From contig JACPYR010000030.1 in the NCBI GenBank assembly GCA_016195965.1, positions 1 through 64,000 of the forward strand: a stretch of 64,000 bases of DNA. Reading direction: 5' to 3'. A program made the position numbers and the translations under genes. The stretch is from Nitrosomonadales bacterium (lineage in GTDB: Bacteria > Pseudomonadota > Gammaproteobacteria > Burkholderiales > Gallionellaceae). The notes beneath the pieces were generated by a model. The model made no database searches. It was given only the letters and a program-made list of their open reading frames with translations, and was not told where the DNA came from. Each line of letters starts with the position of its first letter. The stretch's first letter is position 1. Shown here piece by piece: positions 56,532-64,000 of this stretch.

Positions 56532-57404
56532 ATGGATAAACTCGATCGCTTCCTCGACCGCGCCGACCGGCTGATGGAGAAACTGGAGCGCGTGCTGCCG
56601 AAGTCTGCGCTGCATGGCGCGCCGGACTGGGAGGCTGCCCATGCGTTCCGCTGGGAGCAGGGCAGGCTGGTTGCAGTGCCGCACCCTCATCGTATCCGCC
56701 TGGACGATTTGCTGGGCATCGACAAACAGAAACAGCTCATCGCGCAGAACACCAGGCAGTTTGTGCAAGGCCGCACGGCCAACAACGTGCTGTTGACCGG
56801 CGCGCGCGGCACCGGAAAATCCTCGCTGGTCAAGGCACTGCTCAACGAATACGCAGCCGAAGGATTGCGCGTGATCGAAGTTGGCAAGCCGGCATTGGCC
56901 GATCTGCCGCACATCATCGCTCAGGTGTCGGGCAGGCCGGAGCGCTTCATTCTGTATTGCGATGACCTGTCGTTCAACGCCGACGAGCCGGGCTACCAGG
57001 CGCTCAAGGCCGCACTCGACGGCTCGCTGGTGGCCTTTTCCGACAACCTGCTGATCTACGCCACTTCCAACCGCCGCCATTTGATGCCCGAATCCATGCA
57101 GGATAATCTGGCGACGAAATATGTCGGCGATGAAATCCATCCTGCGGAAAGCGTCGAAGAAAAAATTTCCCTGTCCGAGCGCTTCGGCTTGTGGGTATCG
57201 TTTTACCCTTTCGACCAGGATGAATATCTCGCCATCGTTGCGTATTGGTTGCGGCACTTCGGCTTGACAGGTGACGTGGATGAAAATACACGCCAGGCGG
57301 CGTTGCAATGGAGCATTCAACGCGGGTCACGCAGCGGCAGGGTGGGCTGGCAGTTTGCCAGGGACAGGGCAGGGAGAGCTAGTGTGCGTTGCACTGTTGA
57401 TTAA
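56532..57404 (+). CDS. DUF815-family AAA-type ATPase
   Basis: A 290-residue ATPase with Walker A LTGARGTGKSSLVKAL near 88-103, Walker B ILYCDDLSF near 140-148 and an RRHLMPE arginine-containing stretch near 182-188. DUF815 proteins are MoxR/AAA-like with no settled function. The normal C-terminus ends around GWQFARD; here the frame enters repeat copy 3, which supplies SVRCTVD and the TAA stop. AAGG precedes the ATG. Confidence 0.85.
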   Translation: MDKLDRFLDRADRLMEKLERVLPKSALHGAPDWEAAHAFRWEQGRLVAVPHPHRIRLDDLLGIDKQKQLIAQNTRQFVQGRTANNVLLTGARGTGKSSLVKALLNEYAAEGLRVIEVGKPALADLPHIIAQVSGRPERFILYCDDLSFNADEPGYQALKAALDGSLVAFSDNLLIYATSNRRHLMPESMQDNLATKYVGDEIHPAESVEEKISLSERFGLWVSFYPFDQDEYLAIVAYWLRHFGLTGDVDENTRQAALQWSIQRGSRSGRVGWQFARDRAGRASVRCTVD

Positions 57405-57544
57405 ACTGAATGGAGTTATCGAGCAAGTCCTTTGTGGGAGCGGCTTTAGCCGCGAAACGGACAGTAAACTCGAGCGACCAATCGCGGCTAAAGCCGCTCC
57501 CACTGGAGAAGTTAAGTTCCAAACAGAATGCAACACCACTCTAG
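57379..57544 (-). repeat. Dispersed inverted-repeat element, copy 3
   Basis: The inverted copy of the element at 14778-14944, bounded by CTAG on both sides, with ends more diverged (TGTGCGTTGCA versus TGGTGTTGCA). The hairpin arms GTGGGAGCGGCTTTAGCCGC are intact. It supplies the last 7 codons and stop of the DUF815 gene. Confidence 0.88.
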
Positions 57545-57672
57545 CTTGGGTTAGCGCGTAATCCAACGAACCACAGGGCTATAGTCGTGCATTGTGTTGA
57601 TGGAACCTTCATGCAGCCCCGGAACGGGGAAGTCTCTTGCGTTCGTTCGAACGCGAAATTTATGCCGGCGGT

Positions 57673-58446
57673 TCAGGGCAGTCTGCCCGCCGCCACCATG
57701 CGGTTAATCAAAATATTGGGTGATATCCAGACCACGATATCGTCAAATTCCCCATTGGGAGCTGTGCCAGGTGTTGGGATATGGCTGACGAAAATACGGT
57801 CATTGTCGGCGCTGTTGGGATTAGGATTCTCCGCTTCATCAAGGCCAGTTCCACCATAGCCGCCGTTCTTGCCTGTCGAATAGATAACGGCCGGCACGCC
57901 TGGGCTGGCAGTGAGTGAGGAGTTCGCGGCCGAGCAACTGGTGGTGCTGGTGCTGGCTGCCGAACATACCAGCAAGTTGGGCGCGAGATTCGACAGCCCG
58001 GCAGTTTTTATGCCGCCCGCAGTAGTGAAGACGTTGTTAAGGGCGGGGCTGGCGCTATTCCAAGAGGTCACCGCATAATGCATGCGGTTGCCCCACGAAT
58101 CTATGGCAAAGCCTGAGCTGCCCGTGCCCGCAAGTCCCAGTGTTGCTGCGGGTACAAAGCCGTCGTAAAAGTGGTTGCAGTTGCCGCCTCCGAGCGGGTC
58201 TTCTTCGCCATTGCTGGTCGCCGAAGCAGGGCAGGGCAGCCGCCCATTGATGATGGCGTAGCCAAGCAGGGCTTGCTGGATTTCCTCCAGTTGTTGGCGC
58301 GTTTCGTTCATGCGCTTCTGTTCTACCTGGCCGGAGAGAGTGGGGACTAGTCCTCCCAGTAGCAGTGCCACGATGAACAGCACGATGGCCATCTCGATCA
58401 GCGAGAATCCTGCGGTGCGGGGAGGTGTCACAGGGATGGATTTCAT
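57673..58446 (-). CDS. Large pseudopilin/type IV pilin-like protein
   Basis: A 257-residue protein with a class III pilin signal: basic leader, then G-FSLIEMAIVLFIVALLLGGLVP with Glu at +5, the prepilin peptidase type. The C-terminal part is Gly/Asn/Ser-rich with four Cys in pairs. It starts at ATG 58446, overlapping the upstream gene stop (ATGA); the track GTG at 58455 is not needed. Last gene of the pilus-like operon. Confidence 0.85.
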   Translation of the reverse strand: MKSIPVTPPRTAGFSLIEMAIVLFIVALLLGGLVPTLSGQVEQKRMNETRQQLEEIQQALLGYAIINGRLPCPASATSNGEEDPLGGGNCNHFYDGFVPAATLGLAGTGSSGFAIDSWGNRMHYAVTSWNSASPALNNVFTTAGGIKTAGLSNLAPNLLVCSAASTSTTSCSAANSSLTASPGVPAVIYSTGKNGGYGGTGLDEAENPNPNSADNDRIFVSHIPTPGTAPNGEFDDIVVWISPNILINRMVAAGRLP

Positions 58447-59666
58447 GGAATGCACTTTAGCAGGTCTGCGCCCGGGTTGTTAGCATCGAAGGCGGCAGAC
58501 CCGCTGAAGCTGCTCGATGCTGCGGTCGGTGTAGCAAAGGCGGCCAGGTTTGTCCCCTCGAGATAATTGGCGGAAGAGGATTTGTCGGCAACTGTCGCAC
58601 GGGTCTGGTCCGCGACTTTTTGCCCGCCAAAAATAAGTACGCGTGTGCAGGCGGTAGGTATTCCGTTGATGGTGATGAGCGCCGGCGTGGGTGCCGGCAG
58701 TTGGGTGAGCAGCAGCATTTCCTTCCAGTTGTCGCAGAAGGTCCGGTTGTCCGGGGTGCCGAGGCTGCTGCAAGCGACGTTCCCCGTGCCTTTGCTTGTG
58801 GTGGAGGGATTGACGTTCTGGAAGTACGGGTCATCCATCAACGCAGTTATTTGTGCGGAGAAATCGCTGCGCCGGATGATGGGGCGGAAAATGTCATCGA
58901 CGGTGACGGCCAGAAAGCGGTCATTGTAGTGGGGGGAGTTCGCCATCACGAATCGCTTGTTGTTGGTGTTGCTGGCGACACGTGAATTCGTGCTGCCGGT
59001 AAAATAATTGACCTCTCCGGAAACCGCATCAGCACTGTTGTAGGAGTCGAGGTAGTTGCGCGCATCGTAATTGCCCGCGCATTGCGTGTATGCCGGATCT
59101 GACAGTATGCGGTTTTGCCCGTCGATGGCTGGCCCGGGGGCGATGAGCAAAGCGACGGCATTGTTTGCGATGGCGCTGCCGTTCCCGTCGATGATGTCAA
59201 TCTGCCCAGAAGTGTCCCAGTTAAGCGGCGTGTTTGATTTTGGGGTGTTCTTGAAACGGCCGGAAACCGCGTACCATGCGCATTCTCCCTGGCCATCGCG
59301 CGGCGGCGAGATGCCCAGGGTTTTCCACGGTACTTTCCCGATTACTGAAAAATCCATGCTGTTGCCCGAGAAGTTCGGCGCGGAACTCCCTTCGGAAGGG
59401 GCCGGGCCGATCTTGAAACCCAGGTCGGGAAGTCGCAGATAACCTGCCGAGGTCAACGAGGTCGGGGAGATGGTATCGCCGATCAGCGCGTCCTTTGCTT
59501 GCGCCAGAGTATCTGCGGAGATTTGGTCGCGGGTGATTTTCAGCGCAGAAGAATTCAGCGAGTTGACCAGAATTACCATCGCGCCCATAACCAGAATCAC
59601 CAGCATCACCAGCAGCGCAATCCCGTACTGCTTGGTCATGCCTGGGCGATTTGGCAAAGGGCGCAT
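58443..59666 (-). CDS. PilX-like large membrane-anchored minor pilin protein
   Basis: A 407-residue protein with one N-terminal helix (YGIALLVMLVILVMGAMVILV, about 14-34) and a long Ser/Asn/Thr-rich extracytoplasmic part with several Cys (DNRTFCDNW, GIPTACTRV). It lacks a strict prepilin G-FSLIE site, and its start resembles PilX-type minor pilins. It overlaps the downstream pilin gene by 4 bp. Confidence 0.7.
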   Translation of the reverse strand: MRPLPNRPGMTKQYGIALLVMLVILVMGAMVILVNSLNSSALKITRDQISADTLAQAKDALIGDTISPTSLTSAGYLRLPDLGFKIGPAPSEGSSAPNFSGNSMDFSVIGKVPWKTLGISPPRDGQGECAWYAVSGRFKNTPKSNTPLNWDTSGQIDIIDGNGSAIANNAVALLIAPGPAIDGQNRILSDPAYTQCAGNYDARNYLDSYNSADAVSGEVNYFTGSTNSRVASNTNNKRFVMANSPHYNDRFLAVTVDDIFRPIIRRSDFSAQITALMDDPYFQNVNPSTTSKGTGNVACSSLGTPDNRTFCDNWKEMLLLTQLPAPTPALITINGIPTACTRVLIFGGQKVADQTRATVADKSSSANYLEGTNLAAFATPTAASSSFSGSAAFDANNPGADLLKCIP

Positions 59667-59674
59667 GAATGAAT

Positions 59675-60028
59675 TTATTTACCCGCAGCATCCGGGGGAG
59701 TGGAAATTTTCTGACCGACTTTGATTCTGATGGGTTTGCTTTGCCCCGGCAGCGGAACCGACAGGCTCTCCGGCGACTTCTCATCGCTGCTCCCAATCAG
59801 CCTGGGCTTGCCGTTGATCCAGGCAGTGCGCGATCCGCCGTGTTTTTGCACGATGCCGTTGAGCAGCAGTCCGCTGTCGGGGTGATTTGATTTGGACTCG
59901 CGTGCAAGGCCTTGATCAAGCTGGGCGCGTTTTTCGGGAGTGAAAAATAATCTTCCCATCTCAGTCGCGCAAACGGGTATCGAATTCAATCCCATGGTCA
60001 ACAGGGCGATTAGGCAAGCATGTCTCAT
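59675..60028 (-). CDS. MshK-like periplasmic protein of the pilus operon
   Basis: A 117-residue exported protein (signal peptide to about 22). RLFFTPEKRAQLDQG near 26-40 and LLLNGIVQKHGGSRTAWINGKP near 54-75 match the small GspC/MshK-like proteins of betaproteobacterial pilus clusters. The ATG at 60028 overlaps the MshJ-like stop by 4 bp. It may bridge inner-membrane parts and a secretin, which is not in this window. Confidence 0.7.
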   Translation of the reverse strand: MRHACLIALLTMGLNSIPVCATEMGRLFFTPEKRAQLDQGLARESKSNHPDSGLLLNGIVQKHGGSRTAWINGKPRLIGSSDEKSPESLSVPLPGQSKPIRIKVGQKISTPPDAAGK

Positions 60029-60660
60029 GGCTGGGCATTCCTGTTCTTGAGGGTAATCCAACCGCCGCCGCACTCGGCCTTGATGTTGGTCGCGATCGCT
60101 GGAGTGTCATCGTCGTCGTCGTTGTCATCCTGGCTGTTGGCCGCGTTGCGTAGCAGCGTGCAGCCTTCGAGTTGATATTGTCCATTGATCTGGCTGCGCA
60201 ATGCGTTGAAAAAGTTCAACAGCTGCCCTTCATGCAGCAACTCGAATTGCAGCTTCATTTCGCTGTAATGGATATCGAAGTTGCCGCTGTCTACGGCGGG
60301 CTGCAGCGCATAGATTTTCTGCGGCGCAATGTGATAGCGAAAATCGATGACGATATTCCGCTGGCGGAGCTTCTCCAGCCCTTCTATCCAGCTCAGCCTG
60401 TGGTTGTCGCCGATGATGTTGCGCTCTTCCAATGCGCGGTAGTCCTGGGAGTAGGTCGCCAGATTTTCCTGATCCTGATGCGCTATTTGCAGACGGCTGT
60501 GCGCGTCATTCATCTGCTGTTGCGCGGCGAGAAAATCCAGCCGGGTATGATCGGCATACTGTTGGCTGCTATACAGCACGATGCTGCTCAAAATAACGGA
60601 AACGGAAATCGCCGTGAGGCTCCAGCGCAGCAAATGAAAATCGGAGCCGGAGAATTTCAT
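60025..60660 (-). CDS. MshJ/PilO-like inner membrane protein
   Basis: A 211-residue protein with one membrane helix (about 13-31), a coiled-coil stretch to about 85, and a PilO-like ferredoxin-fold region. An acidic Asp run (QDDNDDDDDTP) near 177-187 is unusual. It overlaps its neighbours on both sides by 4 bp. Likely part of the alignment subcomplex (PilM/N/O type). Confidence 0.7.
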   Translation of the reverse strand: MKFSGSDFHLLRWSLTAISVSVILSSIVLYSSQQYADHTRLDFLAAQQQMNDAHSRLQIAHQDQENLATYSQDYRALEERNIIGDNHRLSWIEGLEKLRQRNIVIDFRYHIAPQKIYALQPAVDSGNFDIHYSEMKLQFELLHEGQLLNFFNALRSQINGQYQLEGCTLLRNAANSQDDNDDDDDTPAIATNIKAECGGGWITLKNRNAQP

Positions 60661-62150
60661 GGCGATGGCACCCAGACCAGTTTCAAGGAAAATCCGAGCG
60701 CATTTTCACGCGCCTCGCGTTGATCGGCAAGACTGCCTGCCGGGCTGACGTCAAGAGGTTGGCCAAGAACAGTCGACCGGTAGCCGTGCTGGTTTAATTC
60801 GAGCTGAAAACGATCCAGGTACGTGAGTGCAGCGCGGTAATCATTGCTGAAATCATGCAAGTCTCCTTTCAGGATGACAACAGAGGGGGAGCCATAGACC
60901 AATTCACCGCTGGCCATAGGCTCGGCCTCATGCGCATGCCAGGTCAGGTCGTGCAACTCTATTTGCGGGAAATGATCAAGCGCTGTACTGATGGGCTTCA
61001 GGAATATTTGCGGGGCGGGAATGGCGTGTTCAAGTTTGCGTATAGCGGACACGCTGGCTTTCATGTCGTCGGACGGAACGAGTGTGTGAGGGAAATTCTG
61101 GGTGATTTGCTGTGCCTCTTTTATGATGCGTTGTGTCTGGGTGCGCAGCGTTTCAGTTTCAGTCGCATTGCCCGTGCTTTGCCAGAGATTGGCGGCAGCC
61201 CATAACAGGCTGGATAGCAATAGCATAGCGCTGCTCCAGTTGAGTGCGCGGCGCATTTTCCATAACGAGTAATAGCGGGTATGTTCGGCGTTGGCATAAT
61301 GCGTATGGGGGCGCTTTGAGGTCAGTTGGTGCAGAAATATTTGGCTGGCATCTGAATCGGTGAAGCGATAGTTAATCTTGAATTGTCTGCCTGCCTCTTC
61401 GATATCCGAAAAGTCGAAATGCATATCGGTGCTGTGGGATAATTTTTCACTGAGTACACTATGGTCGTTTGCATGACAGAGGATGCGGACATCGAGTGTT
61501 TGTCCTGGCGGGAGCAGGCTCAGGCTTTTTAAATACTGGTAGGTGCGGGCGAGTTCATTGACTACTGCATCCTGGAAGTTCAGGTCGGCATGAACCGGGG
61601 TCAATCTTGATATTTGCAGACGATGTTCGCTGAAATAAGTTTGGCGTAGCCCGGAAAGCTTTTCCCAGGAAATAAGCAACAGATGATTGGATGGGGAATT
61701 TTTTATCAAAGGAGCGCTGATCTGCGGTACCGAGTAAATTCCTGCAAGGGGAGTTTGCTGTTCCTTCATGATGTTCAACCAGGACGTGATCAGTGCCGGA
61801 TTGGTCAAGGCGGAGAACAGCATCTCATCGTCGCGTCGTCCGGTCAGCTGGCGCTGTAGCCGGGTGGCTTTGCGGAACGGGGTATTGCGGTAAAACTGGT
61901 CAAATTTTCGATTCAACAGGGCGGTGCGGCTGCTGCCGCTCAAGTGCGGGACAACTTCCAGGCGAAAGTCTTCTTCGATCAGATCGGCCAGCAGGAAGGT
62001 TGGATATTTTGCATCCAGCAAAAAGGACGCAAAATCTGTCAGGCCCTCGGCGGTATCAGTGAAGTCGCGCTGCAGGGCGATCCTGTCACCTGTCATGAGC
62101 TGGGCATGCAGGTGATTGGCGCTGAGGAATAGCAACAAAACGCGTTTCAT
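60657..62150 (-). CDS. MshI/PilM-PilN-like protein
   Basis: A 497-residue protein with a cytoplasmic part to about 305, one membrane helix about 308-328 (WSSAMLLLSSLLWAAANLW) and a periplasmic PilN-like domain. Composition and position behind GspF suit a PilM-PilN fusion-like MshI. No catalytic motif is visible. It overlaps gspF and the PilO-like gene by 1-4 bp. Confidence 0.62.
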   Translation of the reverse strand: MKRVLLLFLSANHLHAQLMTGDRIALQRDFTDTAEGLTDFASFLLDAKYPTFLLADLIEEDFRLEVVPHLSGSSRTALLNRKFDQFYRNTPFRKATRLQRQLTGRRDDEMLFSALTNPALITSWLNIMKEQQTPLAGIYSVPQISAPLIKNSPSNHLLLISWEKLSGLRQTYFSEHRLQISRLTPVHADLNFQDAVVNELARTYQYLKSLSLLPPGQTLDVRILCHANDHSVLSEKLSHSTDMHFDFSDIEEAGRQFKINYRFTDSDASQIFLHQLTSKRPHTHYANAEHTRYYSLWKMRRALNWSSAMLLLSSLLWAAANLWQSTGNATETETLRTQTQRIIKEAQQITQNFPHTLVPSDDMKASVSAIRKLEHAIPAPQIFLKPISTALDHFPQIELHDLTWHAHEAEPMASGELVYGSPSVVILKGDLHDFSNDYRAALTYLDRFQLELNQHGYRSTVLGQPLDVSPAGSLADQREARENALGFSLKLVWVPSP

Positions 62151-63352
62151 CAGAATTTCACTTTGCCTATGATGTCGTAGATGGGGGATAGCACGGACAG
62201 CATAACCCAGCCCAGCAGCATTCCCAGCACGATGGTCATGGTAGGCTCGATCAAGACTTGGACTTTCTTGATGGAATCCTTAACGTCGCGGTCATAAAAG
62301 TAACTGACATTGAGCAGCGCCTTGTCCAGCGAGCCGGTGGCTTCGCCGACCTTGAGCATGCGTATCACCAAGGGCGGGAACATGCCCGTGTGCTGGAAGC
62401 TCTGGGTCAGGTTTTTCCCCGACTCGATTTCATGTGTGACATCATCCAGGCTCTTGGCGATAGCGCGGTTGCCGACTACATCGCGCGAGTTGGCGATGCA
62501 ATCGAGGATGCTGATGCCGGAGCTGTACATCATCGCGAAGGTGTTGGCGAAACGCGCCAAAATAATTTTGCGCAGAATGGGGCCGATGATCCATATGTTC
62601 AGTTTGAGTTGGTCGAATCTGTAGCGCATTCTGGGGCTGGAGGCCATGACCAGTTTGAGAGCGATAGGCAGGGCGATGGGAAGCGCGATCAAAACATACC
62701 AGTAACTGACAAAGAATGATGAGGTGGCAAGCAACATGCGCGTCTGTATGGGAATATTCTGTCCCATGCCCTGGATGAAGCCGACCAGTTGCGGAACCAG
62801 ATAAATCATCAGGAAGAATGTGATCGCGACTACGACGGTGCCGACGAAAGCGGGGTAGAGCAGGATGGTCTTGGTATGGGAGGCCATTTCATCCTGCCAT
62901 TTTAATGAGGCGGTGATGTGTTCAAACACCTCCGGCAGGCGTCCGCTTGCTTCACCGGCATGGGTCAGGCTGATGAAAATTTTATCGAATGCGTCGGGGT
63001 GCTGTACCATTGCCTCGGAAAGTTTCTTGCCCCCCTCAATTGTTTCGATCAGGTTGGTGATGATTTCACGGAAATGCGGGTCGCCCATCGAGTCGCGCAG
63101 GTCAGCCAGGCTTTCCAGCAGAGGCACATCGGCGCGGGTAAGCTGTTCGAGATTGAAGAAAAAGGTGATCAGTTCGGTGCGCTTGATTTTGCTATAGCCT
63201 AAACCAACTCTGCCGTCATCAATTTTGGCATCGATCAAATCCAGGCCGCCGCGTTTCAGGCGAAGTTCCAGATCAACTTGATTGGCTGCATCCTGCAGCC
63301 CCTTTTGGGTCTTGCCGTGATCATCGATTGCCCGGTAGGAATAAAGCGCCAT
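62150..63352 (-). CDS. Type II secretion/type IV pilus inner membrane protein GspF/PilC
   Basis: A 400-residue polytopic protein with the duplicated GspF domain (about 65-190 and 265-390) and three helices. SLTHAGEASGRLPEVFEHI and MLKVGEATGSLDKALLNVS are the paired GspF signatures. It couples the ATPase to the pilus base. It sits 11 bp downstream of the gspE-like gene. Confidence 0.92.
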   Translation of the reverse strand: MALYSYRAIDDHGKTQKGLQDAANQVDLELRLKRGGLDLIDAKIDDGRVGLGYSKIKRTELITFFFNLEQLTRADVPLLESLADLRDSMGDPHFREIITNLIETIEGGKKLSEAMVQHPDAFDKIFISLTHAGEASGRLPEVFEHITASLKWQDEMASHTKTILLYPAFVGTVVVAITFFLMIYLVPQLVGFIQGMGQNIPIQTRMLLATSSFFVSYWYVLIALPIALPIALKLVMASSPRMRYRFDQLKLNIWIIGPILRKIILARFANTFAMMYSSGISILDCIANSRDVVGNRAIAKSLDDVTHEIESGKNLTQSFQHTGMFPPLVIRMLKVGEATGSLDKALLNVSYFYDRDVKDSIKKVQVLIEPTMTIVLGMLLGWVMLSVLSPIYDIIGKVKF

Positions 63353-63363
63353 CCCAGTACTCC

Positions 63364-64000
63364 TTAACCTAGCCTGTCGGTCATGTCCACGATGCGGCCA
63401 ATTTCCGCAAGCGAGGTAATGCCCTGCTGGATGCGTCGGATGCCGTCCGTCGCCAAGGGGCGAAATCCTTTGGCGAGTGCCGCTTCCCTGATTTGGCGAG
63501 CGCTGGCGCGATGTGAAATCAGGTCATCCAGATCGTAATCCATCTTGAGCAATTCCATGATGGCCATGCGTCCTTTGTAGCCCTGATGGTTGCAGGATTC
63601 GCAGCCGGCGGCACGATACAGGGTGATGTCCTGTTGGGGCGAGAGGCCCAGCAGCTTGCGTTCCGACAAGTCAGGGGAATACGGATATTTGCACACGGTG
63701 CAGAGTATGCGCACGAGACGTTGTGCCACGATGCCGATGATGTTGCCCGCCATGATGTCAGGCTGGATGCCGATATCCAGCAGGCGCGGAATGGCTCCGA
63801 TAGCCGAGTTGGTGTGCAGCGTCGAATACACCTGATGTCCTGTCATCGCGGCGCGGAATGCCATTTCGGCGGTGGGATTGTCGCGGATCTCACCGACCAG
63901 AATTATGTCCGGATCCTGGCGCATCATGGAGCGGATGCCGTTGGCAAAATCCAGCTTGGCCGATTCGTTTACCGAAGTCTGACGGATCAGCGCGAGCGGG
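63364..64000 (-). CDS. GspE/PilB-type secretion ATPase, 5' end cut by window
   Basis: The frame stays open to the right edge (codons 63928-64000 read IRQTSVNESAKLDFANGI in line with the ORF start), so the track ATG at 63927 is internal. Asp-box RQDPDIILVGEIRD, His-box TGHQVYSTLHTNSA, and the zinc tetracysteine CTVC...CESC are intact. It powers assembly of the pseudopilins encoded downstream. First gene visible of the operon; the N-terminal Walker A is outside. Confidence 0.93.
   Translation of the reverse strand, partial: PLALIRQTSVNESAKLDFANGIRSMMRQDPDIILVGEIRDNPTAEMAFRAAMTGHQVYSTLHTNSAIGAIPRLLDIGIQPDIMAGNIIGIVAQRLVRILCTVCKYPYSPDLSERKLLGLSPQQDITLYRAAGCESCNHQGYKGRMAIMELLKMDYDLDDLISHRASARQIREAALAKGFRPLATDGIRRIQQGITSLAEIGRIVDMTDRLG

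Overview
This 64 kb window looks like the chromosome of a betaproteobacterium. The gene order and protein sequences fit the Nitrosomonadales, most likely a Gallionella- or Sideroxydans-like iron oxidiser. That placement is an inference from three gene orders: a complete mraZ-to-lpxC division and cell-wall cluster followed by dciA, an M23 peptidase, secA, argJ and a DUF815 ATPase; a dac-dat-ybeD-lipB-lipA run; and an rnfABCDGE operon beside kup. No 16S rRNA or tRNA gene was seen.

Layout. 0-2.1 kb: a truncated dispersed repeat with a second small element nested in it, then cysC-cysQ (sulfate assimilation) on the minus strand. 2.1-9.7 kb: a twin CDGSH protein, the potassium transporter kup, and rnfABCDGE. 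9.7-10.5 kb: a small AT-rich island with an orphan gene, a truncated hicB-like antitoxin and REP-like hairpins. 10.5-14.6 kb: nth, a DUF1841 gene, a PilZ protein, a PEBP-family protein, HU, and a degenerate EAL-HDOD protein. 14.8-20 kb: second copy of the dispersed repeat, an mgtA-type P-type ATPase, a histone-H1-like DUF2934 protein, an orphan ParA and a small HTH regulator. 20-24.9 kb (minus strand): an MNT/HEPN toxin-antitoxin pair overlapping a DAHP synthase gene, then slmA, a HAD phosphatase, argB and a PCu(A)C copper chaperone. 25-29.5 kb: dac, dat, ybeD, lipB, lipA and rnpB (RNase P RNA). 29.8-30.5 kb: a lipoprotein. 30.9-50.1 kb: the dcw cluster in near-canonical order under an MraZ-type operator, ending in ftsQ-ftsA-ftsZ-lpxC. 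50.2-57.4 kb: a small membrane protein, dciA, an M23 peptidase, secA, a cNMP-binding protein, argJ and a DUF815 ATPase. 57.4-64 kb (minus strand): third repeat copy, then a type IV pilus/type II secretion-like operon (GspE-GspF-MshI/J/K-like-pseudopilins) that runs off the right edge.

How the parts fit. Most of the window is core metabolism and growth: peptidoglycan precursor synthesis, divisome assembly, lipid A (lpxC), export (secA), lipoate, arginine and shikimate steps. The Rnf complex would link ferredoxin/NADH redox balance to an ion gradient. The PilZ, EAL-HDOD and pilus-like genes suggest c-di-GMP and surface-related functions, although the EAL domain looks non-catalytic.

The less ordinary features are in the spaces between genes. 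(1) A roughly 166-bp inverted-repeat element occurs three times, and one copy carries a 141-bp nested MITE with a clean TTAA duplication. (2) At least five genes take their stop codon from a repeat element. (3) A 41-codon leader ORF before murG repeats the first 17 codons of murG with almost only synonymous differences and ends in a GTGA overlap with the murG start. (4) A heptanucleotide tandem repeat lies in the 5' end of lipB. (5) murB carries an in-frame insertion. (6) The MNT/HEPN pair overlaps a DAHP synthase gene. I did not find a large, clearly new multi-gene system. The murG leader is the most unusual single observation.
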